Origin: Aristolochia californica
Lineage: Eukaryota; Streptophyta; Magnoliopsida; Piperales; Aristolochiaceae
Length of the DNA stretch: 64,000 nucleotides
Reading direction: 5' to 3'
Assembly (NCBI GenBank): GCA_029961685.1
Contig: JARWKL010000008.1
Location: 21,299,981 to 21,363,980, forward strand
Of the stretch, positions 49,081-63,065 are shown one piece after another. How positions within the stretch are numbered: the first letter of the stretch is position 1; each line of letters begins with the position of its first letter. Made by a program: the position numbers and the translations under genes. The notes under the pieces are model-generated. The model was not told where the DNA came from and did no database searches. It saw only the letters and a program-made list of their open reading frames with translations.

Positions 49081-52000
49081 TGATGACAAAACTTTTGTGT
49101 TCATTTGTGGTGTCTGAATAAATTTTCTTTATTTACATTTATTTCTTGCTTTAAATTATTTCTATACATAAACTCTAAAATTTTCATTTTGTTGTGATGT
49201 ATTTGCTTTTGTCTCTTTTTTTGTTTCCGAGATGAAAGGAAATTGAAAACTCAAGTTTTGATTTAAGAAAAAAGTATACATCTAAAATGGAAATGCACAA
49301 TGCACAAATGTAGAGAGAGATAATTCCAAAAAGTGTTTGTAATTTTTATGGATTGGAACCTCTTTTTAGTTTTTATATATTAGGTTCTGCATTCGTTGGG
49401 AAAAGGGAGGAGGGGGATTTTTAACTAAGTGTTGAATCCATATCCATAAGTCATTACTTACAAAAATATAGTCCGTTACGCAAGATAAATCACTTTACTT
49501 TCATCTACGATCGTTCGTCAGCTTTTTGTAAATGGGCAAAATAATGGCTTGTTTGACTCAGGTAAATATCCCACCGCACGTTCACTTGAGAATTTAATGT
49601 TATCCTCTTTAAAATTTTTGGATCCATGGGTCATTTGAATCTTTAACATGTTTCAAGCATGGATATCCATTTTTTAAAACATTAGTAGAAAAATCTCGTT
49701 CTTATAAAATTCCGAGCTATTAGGGTTGAACTAGTGGAATTTTCTAAACTTGGATAACAAAACTTTTTTTTTTCAGTTGTGGTGCGAGAATAAATTTTAT
49801 TTACTTACATTTTTTTATTGCTTTAAATTCTTTTCATACATAAACTCTAAATTTTTTTTTGTGATCTATTTGCCTTTTATCTTTGTTTTTGTCTACGAGA
49901 AGAAGGGAAAGTGAAAACTCAAGTTTTGATTTAAGAAAAAAGTATACATATAAAATGCAAAAGACAATGCAAAAATGTAGAGAGAGATAATTCCAAAAAG
50001 ACTCTGTATTTTTTAGGGATTGTAGACTATTTTTAGTTTTTATTTATCAAGTTCTGCAATCGACGGGAAATAGGGGAGGAGAGGGATTTTTTACTGAATG
50101 TTGACTCCCAATCAGTAAGTCATTCCTTACAAAAATATAGCTCATTACGAATGATAAATCACTTTACAATCATCAATGATCATTAGGTCAGCTTTTTGTA
50201 AATGGGCAAACTAATGGCTTGTTTGACTCGAGTAAAGATCCCACCGCACGTTCACTTGAGAATTTAATGATATTCTCTTTAAAAGGTTTGGATCCATATG
50301 TCATTTGCATCTTTAACATGTTTCAAACATGCATATCCATTTTTTAAAACATGTGCATAACAATCTCTTTCTTATAAAATTTCGAGCTATTAGGGTTGAA
50401 CTTGTGGAATTTCCAAAATTTGGATAACAAAACTTTTGTGTTCATTTGTGGTGTGTGAATAATTTTTTTTTACTCACATTTGTTTACTGCTTTAAATTCT
50501 TTCCATACATAAACTCTAAAATTTTCATTTTTTTGTGATGTATTTGCCTTTTATCACTTTTTTTTGTTTATGAGATGAAGGGAAAGTGAAAACTCAAGTT
50601 TTGATTTATGAAAAAAGTATACATCTAAAATGGAATTGCGTAGTGCACAAATGTAGAGAGTGGTAATTCCAAAAAGTGTTTGTAATTTTTAGGTATTATA
50701 AACCCTTTTTAATTTTTTATACAAGGTTCTGCAATCATCGGGAAAAGGGGGAGGCGGGGGATTTTTAACTGAATGTTGACTCCCAATCCATAAGTCATTC
50801 GTTACAAAAATATAGCCCATTACGAATGATAAATCACTTCACAATCATCTATGATCTTTATGTCAACTTTTGGTAAATGGGCAAAATAATGGCTTGTTTG
50901 ACTTTGGTAAATATTCCACTGCATATTCACATAAAAATTTAATGTTATTCTCTATAAAAGGTTTGGATCCATAGGTCATTTGAATCTTTAACAAGTTTCA
51001 AACATGCGCATCCATTTTTTAAAACATGTGAAGAAAAATCTCTGTCTAATAAAATTTTGAGTTATTCGGGTTGAACTAGTGGAATTTCCCAAACTTGGAT
51101 AACAAAACTTTTGTGTTCATTTGTGAAGTTTGAATAAATTTTCTTTTATTACTTTTTTTTATTTCTTTAAATTCTTTCCATACATAAACTCTAAAATTTT
51201 CATTTTGTTATGATCTATTTGCCTTTGATCTCTTTTTTTGTTTATGAGATGAAGGAAATGTGAAAACTAAAGCTTTGATTTAAGAAAAAAGTATACATCT
51301 AAAATAGAAATGCACAATGCACAAATATCGAGAGAGAAAATTCCAAAAAGTGTCTATAATTTTTACGGATTGTAAACTCTTTTTAGTTTTTATATTTCAG
51401 GTTCTGCAATCGTCGAGAAAAGGGGGAGACGGGGGATTTTTCTTTGAGTGTTGACTCCCTATCCATAAGTCATTCCTTAAAAAAATATAGCCCATTATGC
51501 ATAATAAATCACTTTACAATCATCTATGATCGTTAGGTCAACTTTTAGTAAATAGGCAAAATAATGGCTTGTTTGACTCGGGTAAATATTCCACCGGATG
51601 TTCACTTGAGAATTTAATGTTATTCTCTTTAAATTGTTTGGATCCATAGGTCATTTGAATCTTGAACATGTTTCAAGCATGCATATCCATTTTTTAAAAC
51701 ATGTGTAGAAAATTCTCTTTCTTATAAAATTCTGAGGTATTAGGGTTGAATTAGGGGAATTTCCCAAACTTTAATAACAAAAATTTTGGGTTCATTTGTG
51801 GTGTGTGAATAAATGTTCCTTACATTTGTTGATTGTCCTAACTTCCTACCATACATGAACTCTAAATTTTTCATTTTTTTGTGATCTATTTTCCTTTAAT
51901 CTCTTTTTTTGTTTACGAGATAATGGGAAAGTGATAACTCAAGCTTTGATTTAAGAAAAAAGTATACATCTAAAATGGAAATGCACAATGCACAAATGTA

Positions 52001-54452
52001 GAGAGAGATAATTACAAAAATTGTTTGTAATTTTTATGGATTGTAAACTCTTTTTAGTTATTATATATTAGGTCTAGCAATCGTCGGGAAAAGGGGGAGG
52101 TAGAGGATTTTTAACTCAGTGTTGACTCCCAATCCATAAATCAATCCTTACAAAAAATAAAGCCTGTTATGCATGATAAATCAATTTACTATCATCTATG
52201 ATCGTTAGGTCAGTTTTTTTTAAATTGGCAAAATAATGGCTTGTTCGTCTCAGGTAAATTTCCCGTCGGACGTTCACTTGAGAATTTAATGTTATTCTCT
52301 TTAAAAGGTTTGGATCCATGGGTCATTTGCATCTTTAATATGTTTCAAGCATGCATATCCATTTTTTAAAACATGTGTAGAAAAATCTATTTCTTATAAA
52401 ATTCCGAGCTATTAGGATTGAACTAGTGGAATTTCCAAAACTTGGATAACAAAACTTTTGTGTTCATTTGTGGTGTATGAATAAATTTTCATTACTAACA
52501 TTTTTTTATTGCTTTAAATTCTTTCCACCCATAAACTCTCAAATTTTCATTTTTTTGTGATCTATTTGCCTTTTATTTCTTGTTTTGTTTACGAGATGAA
52601 GGGAAAGTGAAAACTCAAGTTTTGATTTAAGAAAAAAGTATACCTCTAAAATGGAAATGCACAACGCACAAATGTAGAGAGAGATAATTCCAAAAAGTCT
52701 TTGTAATTTTTTGGCCATGTAAACTCTTTTTAGTTTTTATATATCTGGTTCTTTAATCGTCGGGAAAAGGTGGGGGCAGGAGATTTTTATTTGAGTGTTG
52801 ACTCCAATCCATAAGTCATGACTTACAAAAATATAGCCCGTTACGCATGATAAATCACTTTACAATCATCTATGATCGTTAGGTCAACTTTTAGTAAATG
52901 GGCAAAATAATGGCTTATTTGACTCGGGAAAATAGCCCATCGCACGTTCACTTGAGAATTTAATGTTATTCTCTTTTAAAGGTTTGGATCGATAGGTCAT
53001 TTGCGTCTTTAACATGTTTCGAGCATGCAAATCCATTTCTTAAAACATGTGTAGAAAAATCTCTTTCTTATAAAATTCTAAGCTACTAGTGTTGAACTAG
53101 CGGAATTTCCCAAAGTTGGATAACAAAACTTTGGTGTTCATTTGTGGTGTATGAATAAATTTTCTTTACTTATATTTTTTTATTGCTTTAAATTCTTTCC
53201 ATTCAAAAACACTAAAATTTTCATTTTGTTGTGATCTATTTGCCTTTTAACACTTTTTTTGTTTACGAGATGAAGGGAAAATGAAAACTCATGTTTTGAT
53301 TTAAGAAAAAGTATACATCTAAAATGGAAATGCACAATGTATAATAGTAAGAGAGATAATTCCAAAAAGTTTCTGTAAACTCTTTTTAGTTTTTATATAT
53401 CAGGTTCTGTCGTTCGTCGGGAAAAGGTGGAGGCGGGAGATTTTTATCTGGGTGTTGACTCCCAATGCATAAGTCATTCCTTACAAAAATATAGCCCGTA
53501 AGGCATGATAAATCACATTACAATCATCCATGACCGTTAGTTCAGCTTTTTGTAAATGGGCAAAATAATGGCTTGTTTGACTCCGGTAAATATCCTACCA
53601 CTCGTTCACTTGAGAATTTAATGTTATTCTCTGTAAAAGGTTTGGATCGATAGGTCATTTTCATCTTTAACATGTTTCAAGCATGCAAGTCATTTTTTAA
53701 AACATGTGTAGAAAAATCTCTTTCTTATAAAATTCCGAGCTATTAGGGTTGAACTAGTGGAATTTCCCAAACTTGGATAACAAAACTTTTGTGTTGATAT
53801 GTGGTGTGTGAATAAATTTTCTTTTCTTAAATTTTTTTATTGCTTTAAATTCTTTCCATTCATAAACTCTGAAATTTTCATTTTGTTGTGATCAGTTGGG
53901 CTTTAATCTTAATTTTTAGTTTACGAGATGAAGGGAAAGTGAAAACTCAAGTTTTTATTTATGAAAAACAGTATACATCTAAAAATGAAATGCACAATGC
54001 ACAAATGTCGAGAGAGATAATTCCTAAAAGTGTCTGTAATTTTTAGGGATTGTAAACTATTTTTAGATTTTATAAATCAGGTTCTGTAATCGTCAGGAAA
54101 AAGGGGGAGGCGGGGGATTTTTAACAGAGTGTTGACTCCCAATCCATAAGTCATTCCTTTCAAAAATATAGCCCGTTACGCATGATAAATCCTTTTACAA
54201 TCATCCATGATCGATAGGTCAGCTTTTTGTAAATGGGCAAAATAATGGGTTGTTTGACTTGTGTAAATATCCCACCGTACATTCACTTTAGAATTTCATG
54301 TTATTCTCTTTAAAAGGTTTGGATCCATAGGTCATTTGCTTCTTTCACATGTTTCAAGCATGCATATCCACTTTTTAAAACATGTGTAGAAAAATCTCTT
54401 TCTTATAAAATTCCGAGCTATTTGGGTTGAACTAGTGGAATTTCCCAAACTT
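48530..54452. repeat. Domain-C HOR instance 2: z-a-b-c-d-e-f-g-h (M75-M83)
   Basis: z tail (~48530), a 49081, b 49752, c 50422, d 51097, e 51772, f 52444 ('ttttcattact', 'cttgttttg', shared with M89), g 53118 (shared with M93), h 53775; z returns at 54453. From a (49081) to the next a (55125) is 6044 bp, i.e. nine monomers. Confidence 0.65.
53118..53774. repeat. M82, g-type monomer matching M93
   Basis: Shares with M93 (60397) 'aacactaaaattttcatttt', 'ttaacacttttt', 'gggaaaatgaaaactcatg', 'ggtggaggcgggagattttt', 'cccaatgcataag', 'tagcccgtaa' (M93 'ttgcccgtaa'), 'catccatga' and 'ccactcgttcac'. Both lack the ~14-bp 'aatttttagggattg' piece ('tctgtaaactc' at 53372 and 60688). Confidence 0.82.
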
Positions 54453-57400
54453 GGATAACAAAACTTTTGTGTTCATTTGTGGTGTGTGAATAAATTTTCT
54501 TTACTTACATTTATTTATTCCTTTAAATTCCTTCCATACATAAACTCTAAAATTTTCATTTTGATGTGATCTATTTGCCTTTTATCTCTTTTTTTGTTTA
54601 CGAGCCGAAGGGAAAGTGTAAACACTAGCTTTGATTTAAGAAAAAAATATACATCTAAAATGGAAATGCACACTGCACTAAAGTAGAGAGAGATAATTCC
54701 AAAAAGTGTCTGTAATTTATAGGGATTGTAAACTCTTTTTAGTTTTAGTAAATCAAGTTTTTCTATCGTTAAAAGGGGGAGGCGGGGGATTTTTAATTGA
54801 GTGTTGACTCCCAATCAATAAGTCATTTCTTACAAAAATATAGCCCATTACGCATGATAAATCATGTTACAATCATCTACGATCATTAGGTTAGCTTTTT
54901 GTAAATGGGCAAAATAATGGCTTGTTTGACTCGGGTAAATATCCCACCGCACGGTCACTTGAGAATTTAATTTTATTCTCTTTAAAAGGTTTGGATGCAT
55001 AGGTCATTTGATTCTTTAACATGTTTCAAGCATGCATGTACATTTTTTAAAACTTGTGTAGAAAAATCTCTTTCTTATAAAATTCCGAGCTATTAGAGTT
55101 GATCTATTGGAAATTCCAAAACTTGGATAAAAAAATTTTTGTGTTCATTTGTGGTGTGAGAATAAATTTTCTATACTTACATTTGTTTATTGCTTTAAAT
55201 TATTTCCATACATAAACTCTAAAATGTTCATTTTGTTGTGATTTATTTGCCTTTGATGTCTTTTTTTGTTTACTAGATGAAGGGAAATTGAAAACTCAAG
55301 TGTTGATTTAAGAAAAAAGTATACATCTAAAATTGAAATGCACAATGCATAAATGTCAAGAGAGATAATTCCAAAAAGTGTCATTAATTTTGATGGATTG
55401 GAAACTCTTTTTAGTTTTTATATATTAGGTTCTTCAATAGTCGGGACAAGGGGAGGCGGGTGATTTTTAAGAGAGTGTTGACTCCCAATCCAAAAGTCAT
55501 TCCTTACAAAAATATAGCCCATTACGCATGATAAATCACTTTTCAATCTTCTATGATCGATAGGTCAGCTTTTTGTAAATGGGCAAAATAATGGCTTGTT
55601 TGACTCGGGTAAGTGTCCCACCGCACGTGCACTTGAGAATGTAAAGTTATTCTCTTTAAAAATTTTGAATCCATTGGTCATTTGCATCTTTAACATGTTT
55701 CAAGTATGCATATCCATTTTTTAAAACATTAGTTGAAAAGTCTCTTTCTGATCAAATTCCGAGCTATTAGGGTTGAACTAGTGCAATTTCCCAAACTTGG
55801 ATAATAAAAAATTTTTGTTCATTTGTGGTGTGAGAATAAATTTTATTTACTTACATTTGCTTATTGCTTTAAATTCTTTTCATACATAAACTCTAAAATT
55901 TTCATTTTGTTGTAATCTATTTGCCTTTTCTCTCTTTTTATTCTACGAGATGAAGGGAAAGTGAAAACTCAAGCTTTGATTGAAGAAAAATGTATAAATC
56001 TAAAATGGAAATGCGTAGTGCACAAATGTAGAGAGAGATAATTCCAAAAAAGTGTCTTTAATATATTGGGATTGTAAATTCTTTTTAGTTTTTATATACC
56101 AGGTTCTGCAATCGTCGGGAAAAGGGGGAGGCAAAGGATTTTTAACTGAGTGTTGACTCCCAATCCATAAGTCATTCCTTACAAAAAGTATAGCCCGTTA
56201 GACATGATAAATCACTTTACAAGCATCTATGATCTTTATGTCAACTTTTCGTAAATGGGTAAAGTAATGGCTAGTTTGACTCAGGTAAATAGCCCACCGC
56301 ATGTTCACATGAGAATTTAATGTTATTCTCTTTAAAAGGTTTGGATCCATTGGTCATTTGTATCTTTAACTTGATTCAAGCATGCACATCTATTTTTTAA
56401 AACATGTGTAGGAAAATCTCTTTTTATAAAATTCCGAGCTATTAGGGTTGAACTAGTGGAATTTCCCAAACTCTGATAACAAAACTTTTGTATTCATTTG
56501 TGGTGCGTGAATAAATTTTCTTTTCTTACTTTTGTTTATTTCTTTAAATTCTTTCCAAACATAAACTCTAAAATTCTCATTTTGTTGTGATATATTTGCC
56601 TTTGATCTCTTTTTTTGTTTACGAAATGAAGGGAAAGTGAAAACTCAAGCTTCAATTTAAGAAAAAGTATACATCTAAAATGGAAATGCACGATGCACAA
56701 ATGTAGAGAGAGAAAATTCTAAAAAGTGTCAGTAAATTTTAGGGATTGTAAACTCTTATTAGTTTTTATATATGAGGTTATGCAATCGTTGGGAAAAGGG
56801 CAAGGTGGCGGAATTTTATTTGAGTCAATGCCTTAAAAAAATATAGCCCATTACGCATGATAACTCCCTTTACAATCATCTATGATCGTTAGCTAAACTA
56901 TTAGTAATTGGGGAAAAAATGGCTTGTTTGACTCGGGTAAATATCCCACCGGATGTTCACTTGAGAATTTAATGTTATTCTCTTCCAAAGGTTTGGATCA
57001 TTAGGTCATTTGCATCTTGAACAAGTTTCAAGCATGCATATCCATTTTTTAAAACATGTGTAGAAAAATCTGTTTCTTATAAAATTCTGAGCTATTAGGG
57101 TTGAACTAGTGGAATTTCCTAAACTTGGATAACAAAAATTTTGGGTTCATTTGTGGTATGTGAATAAATTTTCTTTACTTAAATTTGTTTATTACTTTAA
57201 ATTCTTACCATACATAAACTCTAAAATTTTCATTTTGATGTGATCTATTTTCCTTTTATCTCTTTTTTTGTTTATGAGATAAAGGGAAAGTGAAAACTCA
57301 AGTTTTGATTTAAGATAAAAGTTTATATCTAAATTGTAAATACACAAGGCACAAATGTAGAGAGAGATAATTCTAAAAAGTCTTAGTAATTTTTAGGGAA

Positions 57401-57797
57401 TATAAACTCTTTTTAGTTTTTATAAATTAGGTTTTGCAATCGCCAGGAAAAGGGGGAGGCGGGGGATTTTTAACTGAGTGTTGATTCCCAATCCATAAGT
57501 CCTTCCTTTCAAAAATATTGCCCATTACGCATGATAAATCACTTTACTATCATATATGATCGTTAGGTCAACTTTTTGTAAATAGGCAATATAATGGCTT
57601 GTGTGTCTCAGGTAAATTTCCCACATCACGTTCACTTGAGAATTTAATGTTACTCTCTTTTAAAGGATTGGATCCATAGTTCATTTGCAACTTTAACATG
57701 TTTCAAGCGTGCATATCCATTTTTTTAAAAATGTGTAGAAAAATCTCTTATTAAATTCCGGGCTATTAGAGTTGAACTAGTGGAATTTCCGAAATTT
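54453..57797. repeat. Domain-C HOR instance 3: z-a-b/c-d-e (M84-M88)
   Basis: z 54453, a 55125, b/c chimera 55799, d 56474, e 57127. M86 (55799) has the b head ('gtgagaataaattttattta', 'cttttcatacat') and the c body ('gcgtagtgcac' near 56013, 'gatctttatgt', 'gttcacatgag'), so one monomer was lost. M87 matches M79 ('cctttgatctc', 'gagagagaaaattc', 'ccggatgttcac', 'cttgaaca') and has a ~25-bp loss near 56825. M88 matches M80 ('tttgggttcatttg', 'ttactatcat', 'gtctcaggtaaatttccc'). Confidence 0.68.
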
Positions 57798-59036
57798 GGA
57801 TAACAAAACTTTTGTATTCATTAGTGGTGTGTGAATAAATTTTCATTACTTACATTTTTTTATTACTTTAAATTCTTTCCATACATAAACTCTAAAATTT
57901 TCATTTTGTTGTGATCAATTTGCCTTTTATCTCTTGTTTTGTTTACGAGGTGAAGGGAAAGTGAAATCTCAAATTTTGATTTAAGGAAAAAGTATACATC
58001 TAAAATGAAAATGCACAATGCACAAATGTAGAGAGAGATAATTCTAAAAACCATCCGTAAACTCTTTTTAGTTTTTATATATCAGGTTTTCCAATCGTTG
58101 GGAAATGGGGGAGGCGGGGGATTTTTAACCAAGTGTTGACTCCCAATCCTTCAGTCTTTCCTTACAAAAATATAGCATGTTACGCATGATAAATCACTTT
58201 GAAAAATAATGGCTTGTTTGAGTTGGGTAAATTTCCCAACGCACGTTCACTTGAGAATTTAATGTTTTTATCTTTAAAAGGTTTTGATCCATAGGTCATT
58301 TGCATCTTTAACATGTTTCAAGCATGCCTATCCATTTGTTTTTAACATGTTAAACTAGTGAAATTTCCCAAAATTTGGATAAAAATTTTTTTGTGTTCAT
58401 TTGTGGTGTATGAATCAATTTTCTTTACTTACATTTGTTTATTGCTTTAAATTCTTTCCATACATAAACCCTCAATTTTCATTTTTTTATGATCTATTTG
58501 TCTTTTATCTCGTTTTTTGTTAATGAGATGAAGGGAAAGTGAAAACTCAGGTTTTGATTTAAGAAAAAAGTATACATCTAAAATGAAAATGCACAATGCA
58601 CAAATGTAGAGAGAGATAATTCTAAAAACCATCCATAAACTCTTTTTAGTTTTTATATATCAGGTTTTCCAATCGTCGGGAAATGGGGGACGCGGGGGAT
58701 TTTTAACCAAGTGTTGACTCCCAATTCTTCAGTCTTTCCTTACAAAAATATAGCATGTTACGCATGATAAATCACTTTGCAATCATCTATGATCCTTAGG
58801 TCAGCTTTTTGTAAATGAGCAAAATAATGGCTTGTTTGACACTAGTAAAAACCCCACCGCATGTTCACTTGAGAATTTTTTATGTTATTCTCTTTAAAAG
58901 GTTTGGATCCATAGGTCATTTGCATCTTTAACATGGTTCATGCATGCATATCCATTTTTTAAAACATGTGTAGAAAAATCCCTTTCTTGTAAAATTCTGA
59001 GCTATTAGGGTTGAACTAGTCGAATTTCCCAAACTT
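57798..59036. repeat. Recent tandem duplication M89-M90
   Basis: The region 58020-58200 is nearly identical to 58600-58780 (offset 578 bp). Both have the unique 'ctaaaaaccatcc', the same loss before 'gtaaactc', 'ggttttccaatcg', 'ttaaccaagtgttgac', 'cttcagtctttcc' and 'tagcatgttacg'. M89 is only 579 bp because of a ~41-bp loss at about 58200 ('cactttgaaaaataatgg') and a ~60-bp loss near 58350 ('aacatgttaaactagtg'). Those losses are absent from M90, so they postdate the duplication. Confidence 0.85.
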
Positions 59037-60399
59037 GGATAACAAAACTTTGTGTTCATTTGTGGTGTGTGAATGAAGTTTCTTTACTTACATTTGTTTA
59101 TTGCTTTAGATTCGTTCCAAAAATAAACTCTAAAATTTTCATTTTTTTGTGATCTATTTTCCTTTTATCTTTTTTTTTTTTTTTTTTGTTGACGAGATGA
59201 AGGGAAAGTGAAAACTCAAGTTTTGATTTAAGAAAAAAGTATACATCTAAAATGGAAATGCCCAATGAACAAATTTAGAGAGAGATAATTCCTAAAAGCG
59301 TGTGTAATATTAAGGGATTGTAAACTATTTTTTCGTTTTTATATATCAGGTTCTGCAATTGTCGGGAAAAGGGGGAGGTAGGGGATTTTTAACTGAGTGT
59401 TGACACCCAATCCATAAGTCATTTCTTACAGAAATATAGCCCGTTACGCTTGATAAATCACTTTACAATCATATATGATTGTTAGGTCAGGTTTTTGCAT
59501 ATGGACAAAAAATTGGCTTGTTTGACTCAAGCAAATATCCTACCACACGTTCACTTGAGAAGTTAATGTATTCTCTTTAAAAGGTTTGGATCCATAGGTC
59601 ATTTGCATCTTTAACATGTTTCAAGCATGCATATCCATTTTTTAATTCATGGGTAGAAAAATCTCTTTCTTGTAAAATTCCAAGCTATTTGCGTAGAACT
59701 AGTGGAATTTCCCAAATTTGGATAAAAAAACTTTTGTGTTCATTTGTGGTGTGTGAATTAATATTCTTTACTTACATTTGTTTATTGCTTTAAATTCTTT
59801 GTATACATAAACTCTAAAATTTTCATTTTGTTGTGATCTATTTGCCTATTATCTCTTTTTTTTTGTTTATGTGATGAAGGAAAATTGAAAACTCAAGTTT
59901 GTATTTAAGAAAAAAGTATACATCTAAAATGGAAATACACAATGCACAAATGTAGAGAGTGATAATTCCAAAATGTGTCAGTAATTTTGAGGGATTGTAA
60001 ACTCTTTTTAGTTTTTATATATCAGGTTCTGCAATAGTCGGGAAAAGGGGAAGGCGGATGATTTTTAATTGAGTGTTGACTCCCAATCCATAAGTAACTC
60101 CTTACAAAAATATAGCCCGTTACACATGATAAATCACTTTTTAGTCATCTATGATAATTTGGTAAGCTTTTTCTAATTGGGCAAAATAATGGCTTGTTAG
60201 ACTCGGGTAAATATCCCACCGCTTGTTCACTTGAGAATTTAATTTTATTCTCTTTAAAAGGTTTGGATCCATAGGTCATTTGAATTTTTAACATGTTTCA
60301 AGCATGTATATCCATTTATTAAAACATGTGTAGAAAAGTCTCTTTGTAATAAAATTCCGACCTACTAGAGTTGAACTAGTGGAATTACCCAAACTTGGA

Positions 60400-60470
60400 T
60401 AACAAAAATTTTGTGTTCATTTGTGTTGTGAGATTAACAAAACTTTTGTGTTCATTTGTGGTGTGTGAAT
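60400..60470. repeat. 35-bp head duplication in M93
   Basis: 'taacaaaa.tttgtgttc' begins at 60400 and again at 60435. The first copy ends 'gtgttgtgaga', resembling the b-type head ('gtgagaataa'), and the second is an ordinary head. M93 is 692 bp. Confidence 0.82.
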
Positions 60471-62424
60471 AAATTTTCTTTACTTATATTTTTTTATTGC
60501 TTTAAATTTTTTCCATACATGAACACTAAAATTTTCATTTTGTAAAGATCTATTTGCCTCTTAACACTTTTTATGTTTACGAGATGAAGGGAAAATGAAA
60601 ACTCATGTTTTGATTGAAGAAATAGTATACATCTAGAATGGAAATGCATAATGCATAAAATTAGAGAGAGATAATTCCAAAAAGTATCTGTAAACTCCAT
60701 GTAGTTTTTATATATCAGGTTCTGCAATCGTAAGGAAAGGTGGAGGCGGGAGATTTTTATTTGAGTGTTGACTCCCAATGCATAAGTCATTCCTTTCAAA
60801 AATATTGCCCGTAACGCATGATAAATCGCTTTACAATCATCCATGATCGTTAGTGCAACTTTTTGTAAATGGGCGAAATAATGGATTGTTTGACTCAGGT
60901 AAATATCCCACCACTCGTTCACTTGAGAATTTAATGTTTTTCTCTATAAAAGGTTTGGATCCATAGGTCATTTGCATCTTTAACATGTTTCAAGCATGCA
61001 TGTCCATTTTTTAAAACATGTGTAGAAAAATCTCTTTCTTATAAAATTCCGAGCTATTAGGGTTGAACTAGTGGAATTTCCCAAACTTGGATAACAAAAC
61101 TTTTGTGTTCATTTGTGGTGTGTGAATAAATTTTCATTACATTTGTTTATTTCTTGAAATTCTTTCCATGCAGAAACTCTAAAATTTTCATTTTGTTGTG
61201 ATCTATTTGCCTTTTATCTTTTTTTTTTTCAGAGATGAAAGGAAAGTGAAAACTCTAGTTTTGATTTAAGAAAAAAGTATACATCTAAATTGGAAATGCA
61301 CAATGCAGAAATGTAGAGAGATAATTCCAAAAAGTGTCTGTAAGTTTTAGGGATTTTAAACTCTATTTAGTTTTCATATATCAGGTTCTGCAATCGTTTG
61401 GAAAAGGGGGAGGCAAGAGATTTTTGTTTGAGTGTTGACTCCCAATCCATTAGTCGTTCCTTAGAAAAATATTGTCTGTTACGCATGATAAATCACTTTA
61501 CAATCATCTATGATTGTTTGATCAGCTTTTTCTAAATGGGCAAGGTAATGGCTTGTTTTACTCGGGTAAATATCCCACCGCACGTTCACTTGAGAATTTA
61601 ATGTTTTTCTCTTTAAAAGGTTTGGATCCATAGGTCATTTGCATCTTTAACATGTTTCAACAATGCATATCTATTTTTTAAAACATTTGTAGAAAAATCT
61701 CTTTGTTATAAAATTCCGAGCTATTAGGGTTGAACTAGTGGAATTTCTCAAACTAGTATAACAAAACTTTGGTGTTCAATTGTTGTGTGTGAATAAATTT
61801 GATTTACTAACATTTTTTATTGCTTTAAATCTTTCCTTACATAAACTCTAAAATTTTCGTTTAGTTGTGATCTATCTGCCTTTATCTCTTTTTTGTTTAT
61901 GAGATTAAGGGAAAATGAAAAATCAAGTTTTGATTTAAGAAAAAAGTATACATCTAAAATGGAAATGCACAATGCAACAATGTAGAGAGAGATAATTCCA
62001 AAAAGTGTCTGTAATTTTTAGGGATTGTAAACTCTTTTTAGTTTTATATATAAGGTTCTACTATCGTCGGGAAAAGGGGGAGGAGGGGATTTTTATTTGA
62101 ATTTTGACTCCTAATCCTTAAATCATTCCTTACAAAAATATAGCCTGTTACGCATGATAAATCACTTTACAATCATCTATGATCGTTAGGTCAGGTTTTT
62201 GTTAATGGGCAAAATAATGGCTTGTTTGACTCAGGTAAATATCCCAACGCACGTTGACTTCAGAATTTGATGTTATTATCTTTAAAAGGTTTGGATCCAT
62301 AGGTAATTTGCATCTTTACCATGTTTCAAGCATACCTATCCATTTTTTAAAACATGTGTGGAAAAATCTCCTTCTTAAAAAATTCCAAGCTATTAGGGTT
62401 GAACTAGTGGAATTTCCCAAACTT

Positions 62425-63065
62425 AAATTACAAAACTTTTGCATTCATTTGTGGTGTGTGAATAAATTTTCTTTACTTACATTTGTTTATTGCTTTAAAT
62501 TCTTTCCATACATAAACCCTAAAATTTTCATTTTCTTGTGATCTATTTGCCTTGTATCTATTATTTTGTTTATGAGCTAAAGGGAAAGTGAAAAATCAAG
62601 TTTTGATTTAAGAAAAAAGTATACATCTAAAATGGAAATGTAAAATGCACAAATGTAGAGAGAGATAATTCCAAAAAGTGTCTGTAAGTTTTAGGGATTG
62701 TGAACTCTTTTTAGTTTTTATACATCAGGTTCTACAATCGTCAGGAAAAGGGGGAGGCGGATTTTTAACTGAGTGTTGACTCCCATTACAATAATAGTTC
62801 CTTAAAAAAATATAGCCCATTACGCAAGATAAATCACTTTACAATCATCTATGATTGTTAGGTCAGCTTTTTGTAAATGGGCAAAGTAATGGCTTGTTTG
62901 ACTCGGGTAAATATCCCACCGCACGTTCACTTGAGAATTTAATGTCATTTGCATCTTTAACATGTTTCAACAATGCATATCTATTTTTTAAAACATGTGT
63001 TGAAAAATCTCTTTCTTATAAAATTCCTAACTATTAGGGTTGAAATAGTGGTATTTCCCAAAATA
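62425..63065. repeat. M96, shortened monomer (641 bp), BamHI site lost
   Basis: Near 62945 'gagaatttaatg' joins 'tcatttgcatc'. About 32 bp are missing, including the usual 'tattctctttaaaagg' and GGATCC. A few bases are also missing in the G-rich box at about 62755 ('gggggaggcgga'). Confidence 0.8.

Noticed and set aside
54515..54814. Recurrent minus-strand peptide (SLSLHLVNKKRDKRQIDHNK-like) in many monomers, e.g. here and at 6734, 8642, 53180, 57863, 58447
   Set aside because: The repeated similarity comes from the repeat itself. Length-changing indels in the frame are common among monomers, so there is no sign of coding constraint. A dN/dS test across monomers would settle it; a ratio near 1 is expected.
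60494..60922. 142-codon open reading frame on the minus strand
   Set aside because: It spans ordinary monomer sequence of M93. The same frame appears in many other monomers but is broken there by indels in T runs. It has no recognisable domain and a low-complexity, AT-driven composition. It is a chance frame in a periodic repeat.
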